Assembly (NCBI RefSeq): GCF_045310675.1
Contig: NZ_JBJHZZ010000006.1
Coordinates: 1-64,000, forward strand
Direction of reading: 5' to 3'
DNA: 64,000 nucleotides
Source of the DNA: Clostridium_AT stratigraminis
Lineage (GTDB): Bacteria > Bacillota > Clostridia > Clostridiales > Clostridiaceae
Below the pieces are notes generated by a model, which was not told where the DNA came from, made no database searches, and worked only from the letters and a program-made list of their open reading frames with translations. Made by a program: the position numbers and the translations under genes. Positions 8,901 through 17,609 of this stretch are shown piece by piece; position 1 is the stretch's first letter, and every line of letters begins with the position of its first letter.

Positions 8901-10648
8901 AAGAACATTACAGCGTCTAGTTCAGGCACGTCTACACCTTCTGTAAGAAATCTGGCGTTAGAAAGGATACGACAAGTGTTTGTTGGAACTTCTGCTTTCA
9001 ACCAAGAAATCCTCTCGTTCTTCTGCAAAGCATTCATTGAACCATCTGCATGGTCTATCTCTACTCGAACTGGCTCTACCTCGCCTCCTGACTCATTTAA
9101 ATACATCTCCACAACTTCAGTGAACATTTCTTTAATCAATTTTGAATCACGAATTGTTCCAGCAAAAGCAATCGCACGCTTCATAGGATTTAGTGAAATC
9201 ACGTTAGAATTACTTCTGCGTTTAATCAAACCATTCCAGCAACCAATTATTTTCGTTATATCATCGAATTCAAGTTCTGTATCTCGTTTGTTAGCCAACA
9301 TAGTTTGGAATGACCGAGCAACTGCTTCTTCATCAACAGCAAGGACCATAACCTTATAGTCAGTTAAAATCCCCTTATTTACAGCATCGCCAAATCCAAT
9401 ACGATAAAACTCTTCCCCGTAAATATCTTTGTCATTCATATCTGCTATAATTACAGACATTTCATCTGCTTTCTGCTTGGCATCTTCACCGTAAATACGA
9501 GGTGTAGCTGTTTGATACAAACGTTTCTTAGCCTTAATGTTGTTATCGCTATGTATTTTTACAAAAGGACTAGCTTCTGACCCTACTTCTGTAGCACCAG
9601 TTGTACGATGAGCCTCATCACAAATAACCAAATCAAATTCATAAAAGCCATTTTTCTGCGATTCAATTATTACATCTATTGACTGATATGTCGAAAATAC
9701 TACCAAAAACTTACTTTGGCCATCTGATAAGTTAATACACTTCTGCCGTTCTAACAGCTTTCGGTAGTCTGTTGTCGCAGGATAGCCTAAGTCAACTGCA
9801 GTAATATCCTCAATTTCATTCTCATTTTTTACATTTTTCGTAACTTTTCTATCTGAACAAACAGCGAAAGTATCCATTCTATCGCGATACTTAGAGTCAG
9901 CAGTCCAATTTCTTAATGATTGAGAAAGTAACTGAATACTTGGAACAAGATACAATACTCTAAATGTACCATCTTTCATTTCTGCCATCTTTTCTGCAAT
10001 TACTAAAGAGGTATAGGTTTTACCTGTACCTGGAGCCATAATTAACTTCCCCCGATTACTGGTTTTAAATCCACTGGTAACTGCCTCGATTGCAGGAATT
10101 TGATGAGGAAGTGGTCGCTTAGATGGTTTCAATTCGACTAAGTTCTGTTTTTCCACAGAAAACTTAGACCAATCGATCTCGCTTTCACGTAATTGAGACA
10201 ACCCGATACGAGCAATATTCTTATCCCGACTCTGCAGAGCATCATTTGCATTATTACTCCACTTATCCGTTGAAGTTACAATGATACCCTCAGCATAGTA
10301 ATTCTTCCCTACTTCGTTTAAAAAAGAATCAATATGAGATTTCTGAATTGTTGTATCTTTCGAGTAATACTTACACTGTATAGCAACCAGCTTGCCAGTC
10401 TCCCTATTGCGTGCGACCAAATCTACTCCAGTATCTTTCTTAGGAACTCCATACTCTTCAGGAATATCCCGTAACATCCATACTTGATCAAACAAACGTG
10501 CATACATCGGCTCATGTTTCAAATATGCTGTAGCTAACAATTCAAAAAAGGTACCTCGATCTCGTTGCTCCATATCCTCACGTTCTAAATCATGTATTAT
10601 TTTATCAAATGAATGATGTATAATCTTATAACTAGCCTTGTCTTCCAT
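5909..10648 (-). CDS. Type ISP single-polypeptide restriction-modification enzyme
   Basis: About 1,579 residues, very close to the length of LlaBIII/LlaGI-type enzymes. Order: an Mrr-like nuclease with Asp76 (GVDLV) and Gln91-x-Lys93 (IQCK); a superfamily-2 helicase/translocase with Walker A APGTGKT (about 205-211) and DEAH (about 344-347); a coupler; an N6-adenine methyltransferase with DPFTGTGTF and NPPYS; and a C-terminal target-recognition region. It would cut unmodified DNA after translocation from an asymmetric site and methylate its own. ATG 10648 has GGAGGG seven bases upstream; the open frame runs 39 codons further, but no ribosome-binding site supports that. It is complete, with no separate specificity subunit needed. 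Confidence 0.9.
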   Translation of the reverse strand: MEDKASYKIIHHSFDKIIHDLEREDMEQRDRGTFFELLATAYLKHEPMYARLFDQVWMLRDIPEEYGVPKKDTGVDLVARNRETGKLVAIQCKYYSKDTTIQKSHIDSFLNEVGKNYYAEGIIVTSTDKWSNNANDALQSRDKNIARIGLSQLRESEIDWSKFSVEKQNLVELKPSKRPLPHQIPAIEAVTSGFKTSNRGKLIMAPGTGKTYTSLVIAEKMAEMKDGTFRVLYLVPSIQLLSQSLRNWTADSKYRDRMDTFAVCSDRKVTKNVKNENEIEDITAVDLGYPATTDYRKLLERQKCINLSDGQSKFLVVFSTYQSIDVIIESQKNGFYEFDLVICDEAHRTTGATEVGSEASPFVKIHSDNNIKAKKRLYQTATPRIYGEDAKQKADEMSVIIADMNDKDIYGEEFYRIGFGDAVNKGILTDYKVMVLAVDEEAVARSFQTMLANKRDTELEFDDITKIIGCWNGLIKRRSNSNVISLNPMKRAIAFAGTIRDSKLIKEMFTEVVEMYLNESGGEVEPVRVEIDHADGSMNALQKNERISWLKAEVPTNTCRILSNARFLTEGVDVPELDAVMFLKPRKSRIDIAQAVGRVMRKAEGKDYGYIILPIGIPAGVDESTVLDKNEKYQVVWDVLNALRSIDERFDATINKLELNKKKPEQLQVIGVGSAPNESEGGFTVAKPIIQQLRLNLDGEEFTNIERAIYGKIVKKVGNVRYWEDWSKDVAQIAQQHIMRIRVMLEDSNSEAYKAFQKFVSGLRHNINAAISDQQAIEMLSQHLITKPVFEALFDSYSFANDNPVSRAMDTVLKVLDEYGLLKEQERLKDFYMSVRVRAEGIDNLKAKQEIIIQLYDKFFKVGFKETTERLGIVFTPVEIVDFIINSVDKLLKKHFSKSISDEGVHILDPFTGTGTFIVRLLQNGLISKEDLVRKYTQELHANEIVLLSYYIAAINIEETFHSIMNEDYKPFNGIVLTDTFEITEKADSFIDELFGDNNERIEQQQKESIFAIIGNPPYSAGQSSENDNNANNEYPYLDDRISNTYAKYTNAKMKKTLYDSFIRAFRWSSDRIGKKGVIGFVTNGSFLDSQATDGLRKCWYEEFNYIYFLNLRGDARTSGEQRRKEAGNVFGEGSRSSVAITMLVKDDSENHEIYYHDIGDYLCKEQKLSAIADFKSIDRICWDKIIPDNNNDWLNKRDENYQSFVPVYSESRNRIFNEMMIGVTTSRDYWVYGFSKEKTIENAERMVANYNSEIKRLKKIGEQGNVNLINTNGSFVNWSRALKKKFEKSQVISIDKNNVFLSQYRPFCKKWLYYESDIIEMPGRYHNFDINSVYFKYIQTLGLGSKRDFSAIVGKCIPNFHLMDTGKVFVNQINYPDTLFGNESYNNESEFAMELFGMNCEELFYYIYAVLHSSQYKETYKNDLSKELPRIPLLENKDKYIKIGRELADLHLNYESVDPFYGIKLEGKLNPSYKVVKMKYSKKGVLDKIIFNTDITISEIPLKAYEYVVNGKSAIQWIMDQYQVKVDTDSGIVDDPNLYSDDERYIFNLLLRVINLSIQTVDLVNSLPPFKIVDINLK

Positions 10649-11171
10649 ATATTTAATCCCTCCAAAATGCAAGTTAACACTTAATGCTGCTGGTGTATTC
10701 CTCATTTTATTATTCAAATTCAGTATCAACTTGTCTAATTCTAATATCATAACATTCCACGACACTAAAATTAAAAAAGATAATCGGTTAACTCATGATT
10801 TATTATATTATCATTACAACCACTTTTATATTGAAAAATTACCGGTCAATACTTTCACTTTTTTTAAGCTAGACTTTTTTGACTGACAATTCTCACAAAT
10901 TATTATTTATTTAAAACCGGCATATGCCTTTTTTAATTAAGCTTATACTTTCGTTCTGATTCATATTAATTATATCATTACCACCTTTTATTTACTATTT
11001 CAGTAAGTACTGCTTGTCCTATTAACCTTGCAGAAAAATAACATACCATATCCTTGTAGCGGTAATTTAAGCCCATAAGGAGAAAGATAGAAATCTGAAA
11101 AGGGAAAATGAGAACTCAAATTGAGATATTGAAAAATTTCAAATATAATTTCTTTTGCTAAAGAAACTATT
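10649..11171. other. Gene-free stretch between the Type ISP and dGTPase genes
   Basis: AT-rich, with no convincing coding region. A short palindrome GGCATATGCC followed by T (near 10919-10935) is a weak plus-strand terminator-like element. A 66-codon minus-strand frame at 11000-11200 overlaps the end of the dGTPase gene and has no ribosome-binding site, so it is not called. Confidence 0.4.
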
Positions 11172-13067
11172 TTATATACCATAAATAGTATTATATTCAT
11201 TCATTGCATAGTTATCTGTCATACCAGAAATATGATCTGCAATATTTCTTACAAGAATTTCCCTTTTACAGATATATTCATTATTTAAATCAATCTTTCC
11301 GCCTTCATCTCTAGGCTCACTGTAACATATCATGCTAAATTCATCAGCAATCAATTTTGGATCTCCATTCCTAAAATCAATAACATTATTACTAATCTTT
11401 CTAATATCTCTATATATTCGTGCAAGAGTTGTATCAGGCAATAATTTAGGGTTGTTATAATATGATTTAAATAATGAAGTAATTATAAATTTTGCCTTGT
11501 CATCAAATCTTGATACTTCAAAGCTATTTATAACTTTCTTCGTTATTATCCTTTCAAGGTATTCTAAAATGAATTTTCCTTCTTTACTAAATTCAACTAA
11601 TTTTTCTTTTACTCTATGATATTTTCTATATAGTTCATTTTCCATATTAAATTCAGCTATATTAATTTGTGATTGGTTAACGATATCTTGAATAAAATAG
11701 CTTAAAATTTCAGGAACCAGCCTAGATTTCAACATATCATTTTCGTCAATAAATATCTTATTTTCATTTTTGATTTTTTCCATATCTTCTTGGATATTAT
11801 TCAAGATATCTTTAATTGGTTTCATTTTTCTTATTTCACTATAAGACAATAATTCATCAAAACTTAAATGCTTTGCAGCAAAAGCATCGTCTAAATCATG
11901 TCCTCTTTGGGCAATCTCATCAGCAATGGCAACTATCTGTCCTTCTATTGTAGTTGGAAACTTATACTCTAGAAATAAATAATCAGATTCTCCATGAACT
12001 AAAAATTCATTTATATCAAAGCATTTTCTAGTACATGTTTCTAAGTCACAATTCTCACAATCCTTAACTTTGCCACCAGTATGCTTTAAAACACCTTCTA
12101 AAACCTGATATGATAAATCTATACCTTCATGACTAAAATATTTTTCCTCTATATAGGACAGAACCCTGAGTCCTTGATAATTATGTTTAAACCCTCCAAA
12201 ATCTATTTCATCAGCACATGGAATTATTTTAATTTCATTTCTTAATATACTATTCAGTGTTCTCTCCCCTTGATGTCCAAATGGAGTATGTCCAATATCA
12301 TGTGCCAAAGCAATAGCTTCCGTTAAATCGTGATTTACGTTTAACCTAAGTGCTAAACCACGCGCTATTTGAGATACTTCAAGCGTATGTGTCATTCTTG
12401 TTCTAAAATGATCTCCCTTTGTTGATGTAAATATTTGAGCTTTATCTACTAACCTTCTTGACGCTTTAGCATGTACTACACGTTCACGATCTCTCTGAAA
12501 CTCACCACGAAATCCATCTGCACTATTTATAGCAATTGCTCTTTTACAGTGCTCATTTTTTTGACTTAAAGTACATAAATTAGTTTCTAATGGAATAGGT
12601 CCGTACACCTGCTCATTGTAACTTACAGACTCTACAACATAACTTCCCTTTAGCGCAAATTCAATTTGTTTAAACAATTCTCTAGAAGTTTCTATACTTA
12701 AATAAGAATTTACCATAAAATCATTTTTTAAATCTAACCCAGAACTATTTATAAAATTATCAATTACTATTTTTGAATCTGTACTAAATAAAATTTTGTA
12801 ATCTAACTTATTATCCCTGCTAATTTCTCCATGTCCTAGGAATAATTCTAATGCATGATATTCGCTTTCTCTTCTTTCAAAAATAATAAAAATCATCTCA
12901 AACTCACTATGGTGTCTTAATTTCTCAAGAGTTGGCCGGTCATTTTCGTCTGTAATATAATAATGATATTTTATACCCTCTTCTAAACTTTTCTTAATAT
13001 ACTTAATTATTTGTGTTTGATCGTTTTTAAACTTTCCCAATAGAAAAAAATTATTTACCATCATCAT
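11172..13067 (-). CDS. dGTPase-family HD-domain deoxynucleotide triphosphohydrolase with N-terminal extension
   Basis: 631 residues. The HD phosphohydrolase domain starts near residue 195. His227 (RMTHTLEV) and the His256-Asp257 pair (LAHDIGHTPFGH) form the metal site, and QRDRERVVH precedes it as in dGTPases. Such enzymes release triphosphate from dGTP or other dNTPs. The roughly 180-residue N-terminal region has no family I recognise. A Cys-rich insert (CENCDLETC, near 340) could bind a metal. dGTPases that deplete dNTPs are known antiphage effectors, and the location in a defence island fits that role, but a housekeeping role cannot be excluded. GGGGAC precedes the start; ATG occurs three times in a row. 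Confidence 0.75.
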   Translation of the reverse strand: MMMVNNFFLLGKFKNDQTQIIKYIKKSLEEGIKYHYYITDENDRPTLEKLRHHSEFEMIFIIFERRESEYHALELFLGHGEISRDNKLDYKILFSTDSKIVIDNFINSSGLDLKNDFMVNSYLSIETSRELFKQIEFALKGSYVVESVSYNEQVYGPIPLETNLCTLSQKNEHCKRAIAINSADGFRGEFQRDRERVVHAKASRRLVDKAQIFTSTKGDHFRTRMTHTLEVSQIARGLALRLNVNHDLTEAIALAHDIGHTPFGHQGERTLNSILRNEIKIIPCADEIDFGGFKHNYQGLRVLSYIEEKYFSHEGIDLSYQVLEGVLKHTGGKVKDCENCDLETCTRKCFDINEFLVHGESDYLFLEYKFPTTIEGQIVAIADEIAQRGHDLDDAFAAKHLSFDELLSYSEIRKMKPIKDILNNIQEDMEKIKNENKIFIDENDMLKSRLVPEILSYFIQDIVNQSQINIAEFNMENELYRKYHRVKEKLVEFSKEGKFILEYLERIITKKVINSFEVSRFDDKAKFIITSLFKSYYNNPKLLPDTTLARIYRDIRKISNNVIDFRNGDPKLIADEFSMICYSEPRDEGGKIDLNNEYICKREILVRNIADHISGMTDNYAMNEYNTIYGI

Positions 13068-13205
13068 GTCCCCTTTTCAATGTTGTTTCTTACTATTTAC
13101 ATTAATTATCGTTTAAATGAGCTAACTTTAATAAATTTTTTTATGTAAAATGCTTTTATAGTTCTTATTTTTTATGCATTCAATATAAAAATTCACATAA
13201 TGATA

Positions 13206-13514
13206 TTAATAAACCTTCTCCAGCACAATTCCCTCCTTAAACCCGCCACGTTCCTCTTTCTTCATTTCTCTCTTCCTAATCAAATCCTCTTCACTATACC
13301 CCAAACTCTCCGCCAGCCCAAATAACACTTCCATCACATCTGCCAGCTCCTCTAGATTCTTACCATCTAAAAACTCCTTAACCTCTTCCTGTAGCTTAGC
13401 CTCAAGAAGAGCATAATGCTCCTCTTTATCTGCTATCCTTATCTCATACTTATTCCCATCTGCTTCAATTATTTGTGGTATTTTATCTCTTATAAGCTTA
13501 TTATATATTTTCAT
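13206..13514 (-). CDS. MazG-like / HisE-type nucleotide pyrophosphohydrolase
   Basis: A 102-residue all-alpha protein starting MKIYNKLIRDKIP, as in the small MazG-like family. The metal-binding pattern is visible as EEVKEFL followed by EELADVMEV (ExxE...ExxD). These enzymes remove pyrophosphate from NTPs or modified nucleotides. The gene lies 33 bp after the HNH-protein gene and is probably co-transcribed. It could be nucleotide-pool sanitation or a phage-response enzyme; the exact substrate cannot be read from sequence. Confidence 0.75.
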   Translation of the reverse strand: MKIYNKLIRDKIPQIIEADGNKYEIRIADKEEHYALLEAKLQEEVKEFLDGKNLEELADVMEVLFGLAESLGYSEEDLIRKREMKKEERGGFKEGIVLEKVY

Positions 13515-13547
13515 TTATTTTCCCCCATCATTTAAATATTGTTAAAT

Positions 13548-14717
13548 TTAATTAAATAGCTTATTTACCACCTGGAAGCCTTGATTTTCAGCTATCTGAT
13601 ATAAAGGCGAAATACACTGCCTTAGCTTAGTATTAAAACTTTCCATTGGGCTGAATTTATAATAATCATATGGATTATCCAGCCTTAATACATCAATATA
13701 TTGCTCAAGTGCTGCTTCTACTTTCTTCTCACATAAATAGGAAAATGCCTTGTATTGGATTTTACAAAATTCATTAATATATTTATCAAAGAGTAATAGA
13801 TTGTCGCTCTTTTTACTGTTTATATTTTTAAAGGTAGGTACTAAGTTCCATATCTCATCATGTAAAACAAAACTCCAAGGTATAAAGTGATCTATGCTTA
13901 AAACTCCATATTTCTCGTAATTATCCTTATTAAACTCTTCACCGGTATATAAATCACTTATCCCCTTGCATGAGATTATGTTTTTCCAAAGCTTTGTTGC
14001 ACTTGTTAGCTTTCTAGTCTTTGGAGCCTCAAGTTTAAAGGCTACTGCTGGCACATTAGGATTTCTCTTTTGAATAAAGCATACTAATTTGTAATAAATC
14101 CATGATTTAATCAATTTATAGTTGTCCTTTAGATACTCGTCCCAGCCTTCACTTAAAAGTATTTTATTCTTATCTCCTTTTATAATTTTATATAAACATC
14201 TATCACTGTTTTGAGATAAGTAGGTTATCATCTTATTTTTAGAACTGTCCTTTACACCATGAAGTTCCTCGAAAAAGAATGGAGATAGTAATCTGTAGGG
14301 TACATTATAAGTTAATTCCTTCATCATAAACTTCAGCTCTTTATCATCACTGCTTGTTAGATAAGCTAACAGCTTTTTTTCATCATAGTTTGAAGCAAAG
14401 TTTTCCTTACAGTATACATAGTTAACTGGCTTCTTTAAATTATCAAATCTTCCGAAGCTTAGCTTATACTGAAGTATTGGATACCAGGCATATACTATCA
14501 TCCTTGCCACTATCTGCTCAAAGTATATTTCCACATTTCCAATACTAACTTCATCAATAATCCCTAATAGCCAATACATCTTATAGCTAGCAACTACTTT
14601 GTCATCATCTAATAATCTTGAGAATGTTCTAGAGTCTATTTTATCACTGTAGGGAACGGCATTTTGTATATTTTTAGGTAGAATCAATCTTGTTGAATTA
14701 TCTATATTAGTTTTCAT
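13548..14717 (-). CDS. HNH endonuclease domain protein
   Basis: About 389 residues. The C-terminal half carries an HNH/ββα-metal motif: CKGISDLYTGEEF, then LSIDHFIPWSF, then NLVP and NINSKKSDNL, giving the Asp-His and Asn/His positions. The N-terminal 230 residues are of unknown fold. ATG 14717 is preceded by AAGGAGCA. The frame can be extended 48 codons, but these run into the decayed dehydrogenase copy and its terminator palindrome, so the longer start is unlikely. It probably cleaves DNA and may be a defence nuclease. Confidence 0.7.
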   Translation of the reverse strand: MKTNIDNSTRLILPKNIQNAVPYSDKIDSRTFSRLLDDDKVVASYKMYWLLGIIDEVSIGNVEIYFEQIVARMIVYAWYPILQYKLSFGRFDNLKKPVNYVYCKENFASNYDEKKLLAYLTSSDDKELKFMMKELTYNVPYRLLSPFFFEELHGVKDSSKNKMITYLSQNSDRCLYKIIKGDKNKILLSEGWDEYLKDNYKLIKSWIYYKLVCFIQKRNPNVPAVAFKLEAPKTRKLTSATKLWKNIISCKGISDLYTGEEFNKDNYEKYGVLSIDHFIPWSFVLHDEIWNLVPTFKNINSKKSDNLLLFDKYINEFCKIQYKAFSYLCEKKVEAALEQYIDVLRLDNPYDYYKFSPMESFNTKLRQCISPLYQIAENQGFQVVNKLFN

Positions 14718-14824
14718 CTGTTTATAGGATTGCTCCTTGTCCCCCTTTTTTTCTTTTAGACACTTAATGTTTATAAAATTAAGTATTCTACAATTACCTC
14801 CCAATTCCTGCAGAAAAATACAAA

Positions 14825-14844
14825 AGAGTGGAAATTTCCACTCT
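14825..14844 (-). terminator. Palindromic terminator at the 3' end of dehydrogenase copy 1
   Basis: AGAGTGG-AAATTT-CCACTCT is a perfect palindrome followed on the minus strand by TTTTGTATTTTT. A nearly identical palindrome follows dehydrogenase copy 2 (about 15734-15750), and another ends the GNAT gene at 29894-29915. Confidence 0.6.
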
Positions 14845-14863
14845 CTATCTAAATCCTTCATAA

Positions 14864-15082
14864 TTAATCATACACTATAACATTAACAACCCTTCCCGAA
14901 ATATATGCCTCAATATTCTCTGCCAATATATTTATAAGCCTCTGTCTTGTTTCAACCCCCTTCCAGCCAATATGAGGAGTAAGTATACCTTTCTTCATGC
15001 TGTATAAGGGATTTGTAAGTTCTGATGGTTCTATTTCCTGAACTGCAATAACTTTATCTCTTAGCGCTGTTATTAAATTCTA
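14864..15082 (-). pseudogene. 3' fragment (copy 1) of a D-2-hydroxyacid dehydrogenase gene
   Basis: The minus strand encodes only the last 70 or so residues of the enzyme that is intact at 23618-24574, including ILTPHIGWKG and ENIEAYISGR. An internal deletion of about 15 bases relative to the intact copy lies where ALDVQ should be. The upstream part is missing, so no function is retained. Confidence 0.8.
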
Positions 15083-15206
15083 GAAGGCCTAACTCCCATC
15101 TTAATACCAACCATCAAAGCTATATACAGGATTCGGTATCGCTACTAATCTCACAGTAGAGCTTTCATCATCAGTGCTCTAACATTATACTAGCGCACCT
15201 TGAAAC

Positions 15207-15551
15207 TCAATCGTTACAAATAGAAATTTTTTCAGGTCCCACTAGTAATTTTTTAACCTGCGACTTACTTTTTCCGCAAAATGAACACTTGATTTGACTA
15301 TTGCTTCCGTTCTCTTCGCCAATTTCCATTTTCAACAGTTTTTCATTGCTGCCATCGTCTAATAAATAATTCGCAGTAACCTTAAAAAAATTGGCTATTG
15401 GTATGATGTACTCGATGTCTGGATAGCCGGTTTCGCTTTCCGATCGGGATATTGCCTGGTTTGTCACCCCCAGCGCTTCGGCAAGCTTTTCCTTAGTGAC
15501 ATTTTGAAGTTTGCGCAGTTCTTTTATCCTCGCCCCGATCTTAATATTCAC
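15207..15551 (-). CDS. XRE-family regulator fused to a truncated ClpX-type zinc finger
   Basis: About 114 residues. An N-terminal helix-turn-helix (IGARIKELRKLQNVTKE...VTNQAISRSE) is followed by a C-terminal start of the ClpX zinc-binding domain (CSFCGKS...VKKLLVGPE..ICND). Only two zinc cysteines plus one more are present: a TGA stop falls right where the second CxxC would finish, and the following codons still read like VSRC. The GTG at 15551 has GGAGG at 7-base spacing; the ATG at 15557 is too close. It probably controls its own promoter through the palindrome upstream. Truncation may abolish zinc binding. Confidence 0.7.
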   Translation of the reverse strand: MNIKIGARIKELRKLQNVTKEKLAEALGVTNQAISRSESETGYPDIEYIIPIANFFKVTANYLLDDGSNEKLLKMEIGEENGSNSQIKCSFCGKSKSQVKKLLVGPEKISICND

Positions 15552-15591
15552 AATCATTCCTCCATTCAATTATTAACTGCTTTATAACCGA

Positions 15592-15703
15592 ATTATACAA
15601 TCTAAACAGGCAGGAAACAATCGTGAGTTAGTTGATATATATCAATGAATCGTTGACTTTCTTACGCTGCAATGCCTTGATTACGTATATGTGTCAACGA
15701 TTC
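15592..15703 (-). promoter_or_regulatory. Promoter and operator region of the XRE gene
   Basis: On the minus strand TTGTTT (15620-15615) and TATAAT (15597-15592) are 17 bp apart. Upstream lie a perfect 14-bp palindrome TTGATATATATCAA (15632-15645) and an inverted repeat GAATCGTTGA/TCAACGATTC (15647-15656 and 15694-15703). These are good candidates for binding by the XRE protein. Confidence 0.6.
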
Positions 15704-15775
15704 GTTTGTTTTACCAAACTCAACAGTTGGTCAGTGGAAATTTCCACTCTCTATCTAAATCCTTTATAATTAATC

Positions 15776-16276
15776 CTAAACAATAACATTAATAGCCCTT
15801 CCCTCGGTAAATGCCTCAATATTCTCTGTTAGCAGATTAATAAGCCTCTGTCTTGTTTCATATCCCTTCCAGCCAATATGAGGAGTAAGTATAACATTCT
15901 CCATGCTGTATAATGGATTTGTGAGCTTATGTGGTTCTATTTCCTGAACATCCAGTGCTGCACCTTCAATAACTTTATCTTTTAGCGCTTCTATTAAATC
16001 CTGCTCTTTTATTATAGCTCCTCTTGAAGTATTAATAATAAAAGCATTAAGTCTTCATTTGCTGAAGCTTTGACCCATCTACAAGGTGTTTTGTCTTTTC
16101 AGTTAGTGGAATATGTACAGTGACAAAGTCACTTTCCTTTAAAAGCTCCTGAAGGCTTGTAAACTTAATAGCAGCGCTGCCTAAATCTTTAGGTGTTCTG
16201 CTGTAAACTAATATTTTCATTCCAAGAGCTTGGGCAATTTTCATTACCTGCTTACCTATAGCTCCGGATACAATAC
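15776..16276 (-). pseudogene. Partial, frameshifted copy 2 of the D-2-hydroxyacid dehydrogenase gene
   Basis: The minus strand covers the Rossmann-fold region through to the C-terminus (LGMKILVYSRTPKDLG... to GRAINVIV) with high similarity to the intact gene at 23618-24574. A frameshift near 16050, after QLQQMKT, breaks the frame. The N-terminal half is absent, and the alignment ends about 120 bp before jetD. Confidence 0.85.
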
Positions 16277-16383
16277 CGTATTTTTTATCAGCGTTAGTTG
16301 AAAAGTTTTATAAAGAGTATCTGATGTGTGAAGTAGATATTGAGGAATTATGCTCCCATATAAATTCGTCAAAGCGATTATAA
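16273..16383 (+). pseudogene. Coding-like plus-strand tail, unknown gene
   Basis: An open frame of 36 codons ending at TAA 16381 reads as a plausible C-terminus (ALVEKFYKEYLMCEVDIEE...). It begins exactly where dehydrogenase copy 2 stops and converges on jetD. It has no start codon or ribosome-binding site and is probably a remnant of a gene cut at this junction. The family is not recognised. Confidence 0.3.
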
Positions 16384-16393
16384 AAATCCCCCT

Positions 16394-17606
16394 TTACTTC
16401 ATCAGTTCTAAACTAATAATCTCTTGTTCCATTTTTACATTGTGCTGAAGCATATACTGTATCGTATCTGCATACACCCTCATTTCCTTCAATTCTTGTA
16501 ATCTCGCAGTATCATTGTCTGTTAATCTATGAAGACAACTTTCATATTGTTTCTGTGAAAGTTCGTACTTCGACATACAAAATGTCTTAAAATTAACACC
16601 TGTTATTTCACACAGATTATGATGGATCCAAAGTCCTCCAGCATCGATATCACCAAAATGCAAGAATTCTAAACTAGAATTGTCATCATAAACTTTTTTT
16701 ATAAAATCACGTTGAAAACGATTTGCATACCCCCCCCAGATAAAATGTGACTGTATCAGGAGCAGAGTATCTCAGGTAAGAAGTCCTATTTTCAATCGTC
16801 ATAAATTTCTGAGCTTCTACCTTTATGCAATCAATTTTATTAAGAGAATTCGTATCCAGCTCAATACCATCTGGAAGAACGCTGAAATCCAGTTCCTTTT
16901 TATTAATAGATAATATAAAATTCCCTTTAATACTGAATTTTTGAGGCTCCTTTTTTATCATATAGTCTGATAAAATTTCATCCATAAGTTCATCTGTGTT
17001 ACATGGTTTATTTTTATATTTGCGAAGCATCTGACAAACTTGTATCAATGTATTCTCTTCAAAATATTTTGAATCACCATAAACTTTCATAGAAACTTCT
17101 CTTACATACAATTCTGTTCGATTATTCTCTATAAAAGCAACTGCATCTAGTATTTTAGGAAGGCTTTCATAATCATTGGGAATTTTATTGATATCCAGTT
17201 CCTTTAACAAACGATCACATTCCATACCGCAGATTTCCGATAAGTCATGATATTTGGCAATCATATTCTGCACATCGTCTTTCTTCATTCCTTTCGGAAT
17301 AAAAGCATATTTTTTATGTAGATAATCCTCCACCTGCTCAATCTGTTTATCTACAAGATAAATACATTGAAGTGACGTACCAAACTTTTCCCGCTCACAA
17401 GTTAAAAAACCTATTCTGCAGAGTTCAGCCACGGTATGATTTATTGCAGTGATCACATCATAGTCACCATCATTTGCCTGATATTTCTTATAAAGTTTAT
17501 TAGGTTTAACCTGGGTTCTGCGATTGGTTTTATTATCTCCAGTATCTTTCTTACTTCTCCTATAATTATCTACTAGATACACAAGTATTTTTTCTTCCCA
17601 ATTCAA
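16394..17606 (-). pseudogene. jetD: Wadjet JetD (DUF2220/Toprim-like nuclease), frameshifted
   Basis: JetD cleaves closed circular DNA in the Wadjet complex. The frame from 17606 stops at 16707 after VTFYLGGVCKSFST. Removing one base from the eight-C run at 16730-16737 joins it to the downstream frame: YLGGYANRFQRD, then FLHFGDIDAGGLWIHH, the Toprim/DUF2220 signature. The repaired protein has about 403 residues, normal for the family. The gene follows jetC by 3 bp. The extra base may be a mutation, phase variation or a sequencing error. The second half carries the catalytic acidic residues, so the truncated product would be inactive. Confidence 0.85.
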
Positions 17607-17609
17607 AAT

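Noticed and set aside
10649..10765. 39-codon N-terminal extension of the Type ISP enzyme
   Set aside because: No ribosome-binding site and no similarity; ATG 10648 has GGAGGG and gives the family's usual length.
11000..11200. 66-codon minus-strand frame overlapping the end of the dGTPase gene
   Set aside because: No ribosome-binding site, overlap with a clear gene, no family resemblance.
14718..14861. Longer start of the HNH protein at 14861
   Set aside because: The added codons translate a terminator palindrome and the edge of a dehydrogenase remnant; a good ribosome-binding site supports 14717.
16707..17606. A complete 299-residue JetD without the C-terminal domain
   Set aside because: The next frame continues the protein exactly after one base is removed from the homopolymer, including the essential Toprim motif.
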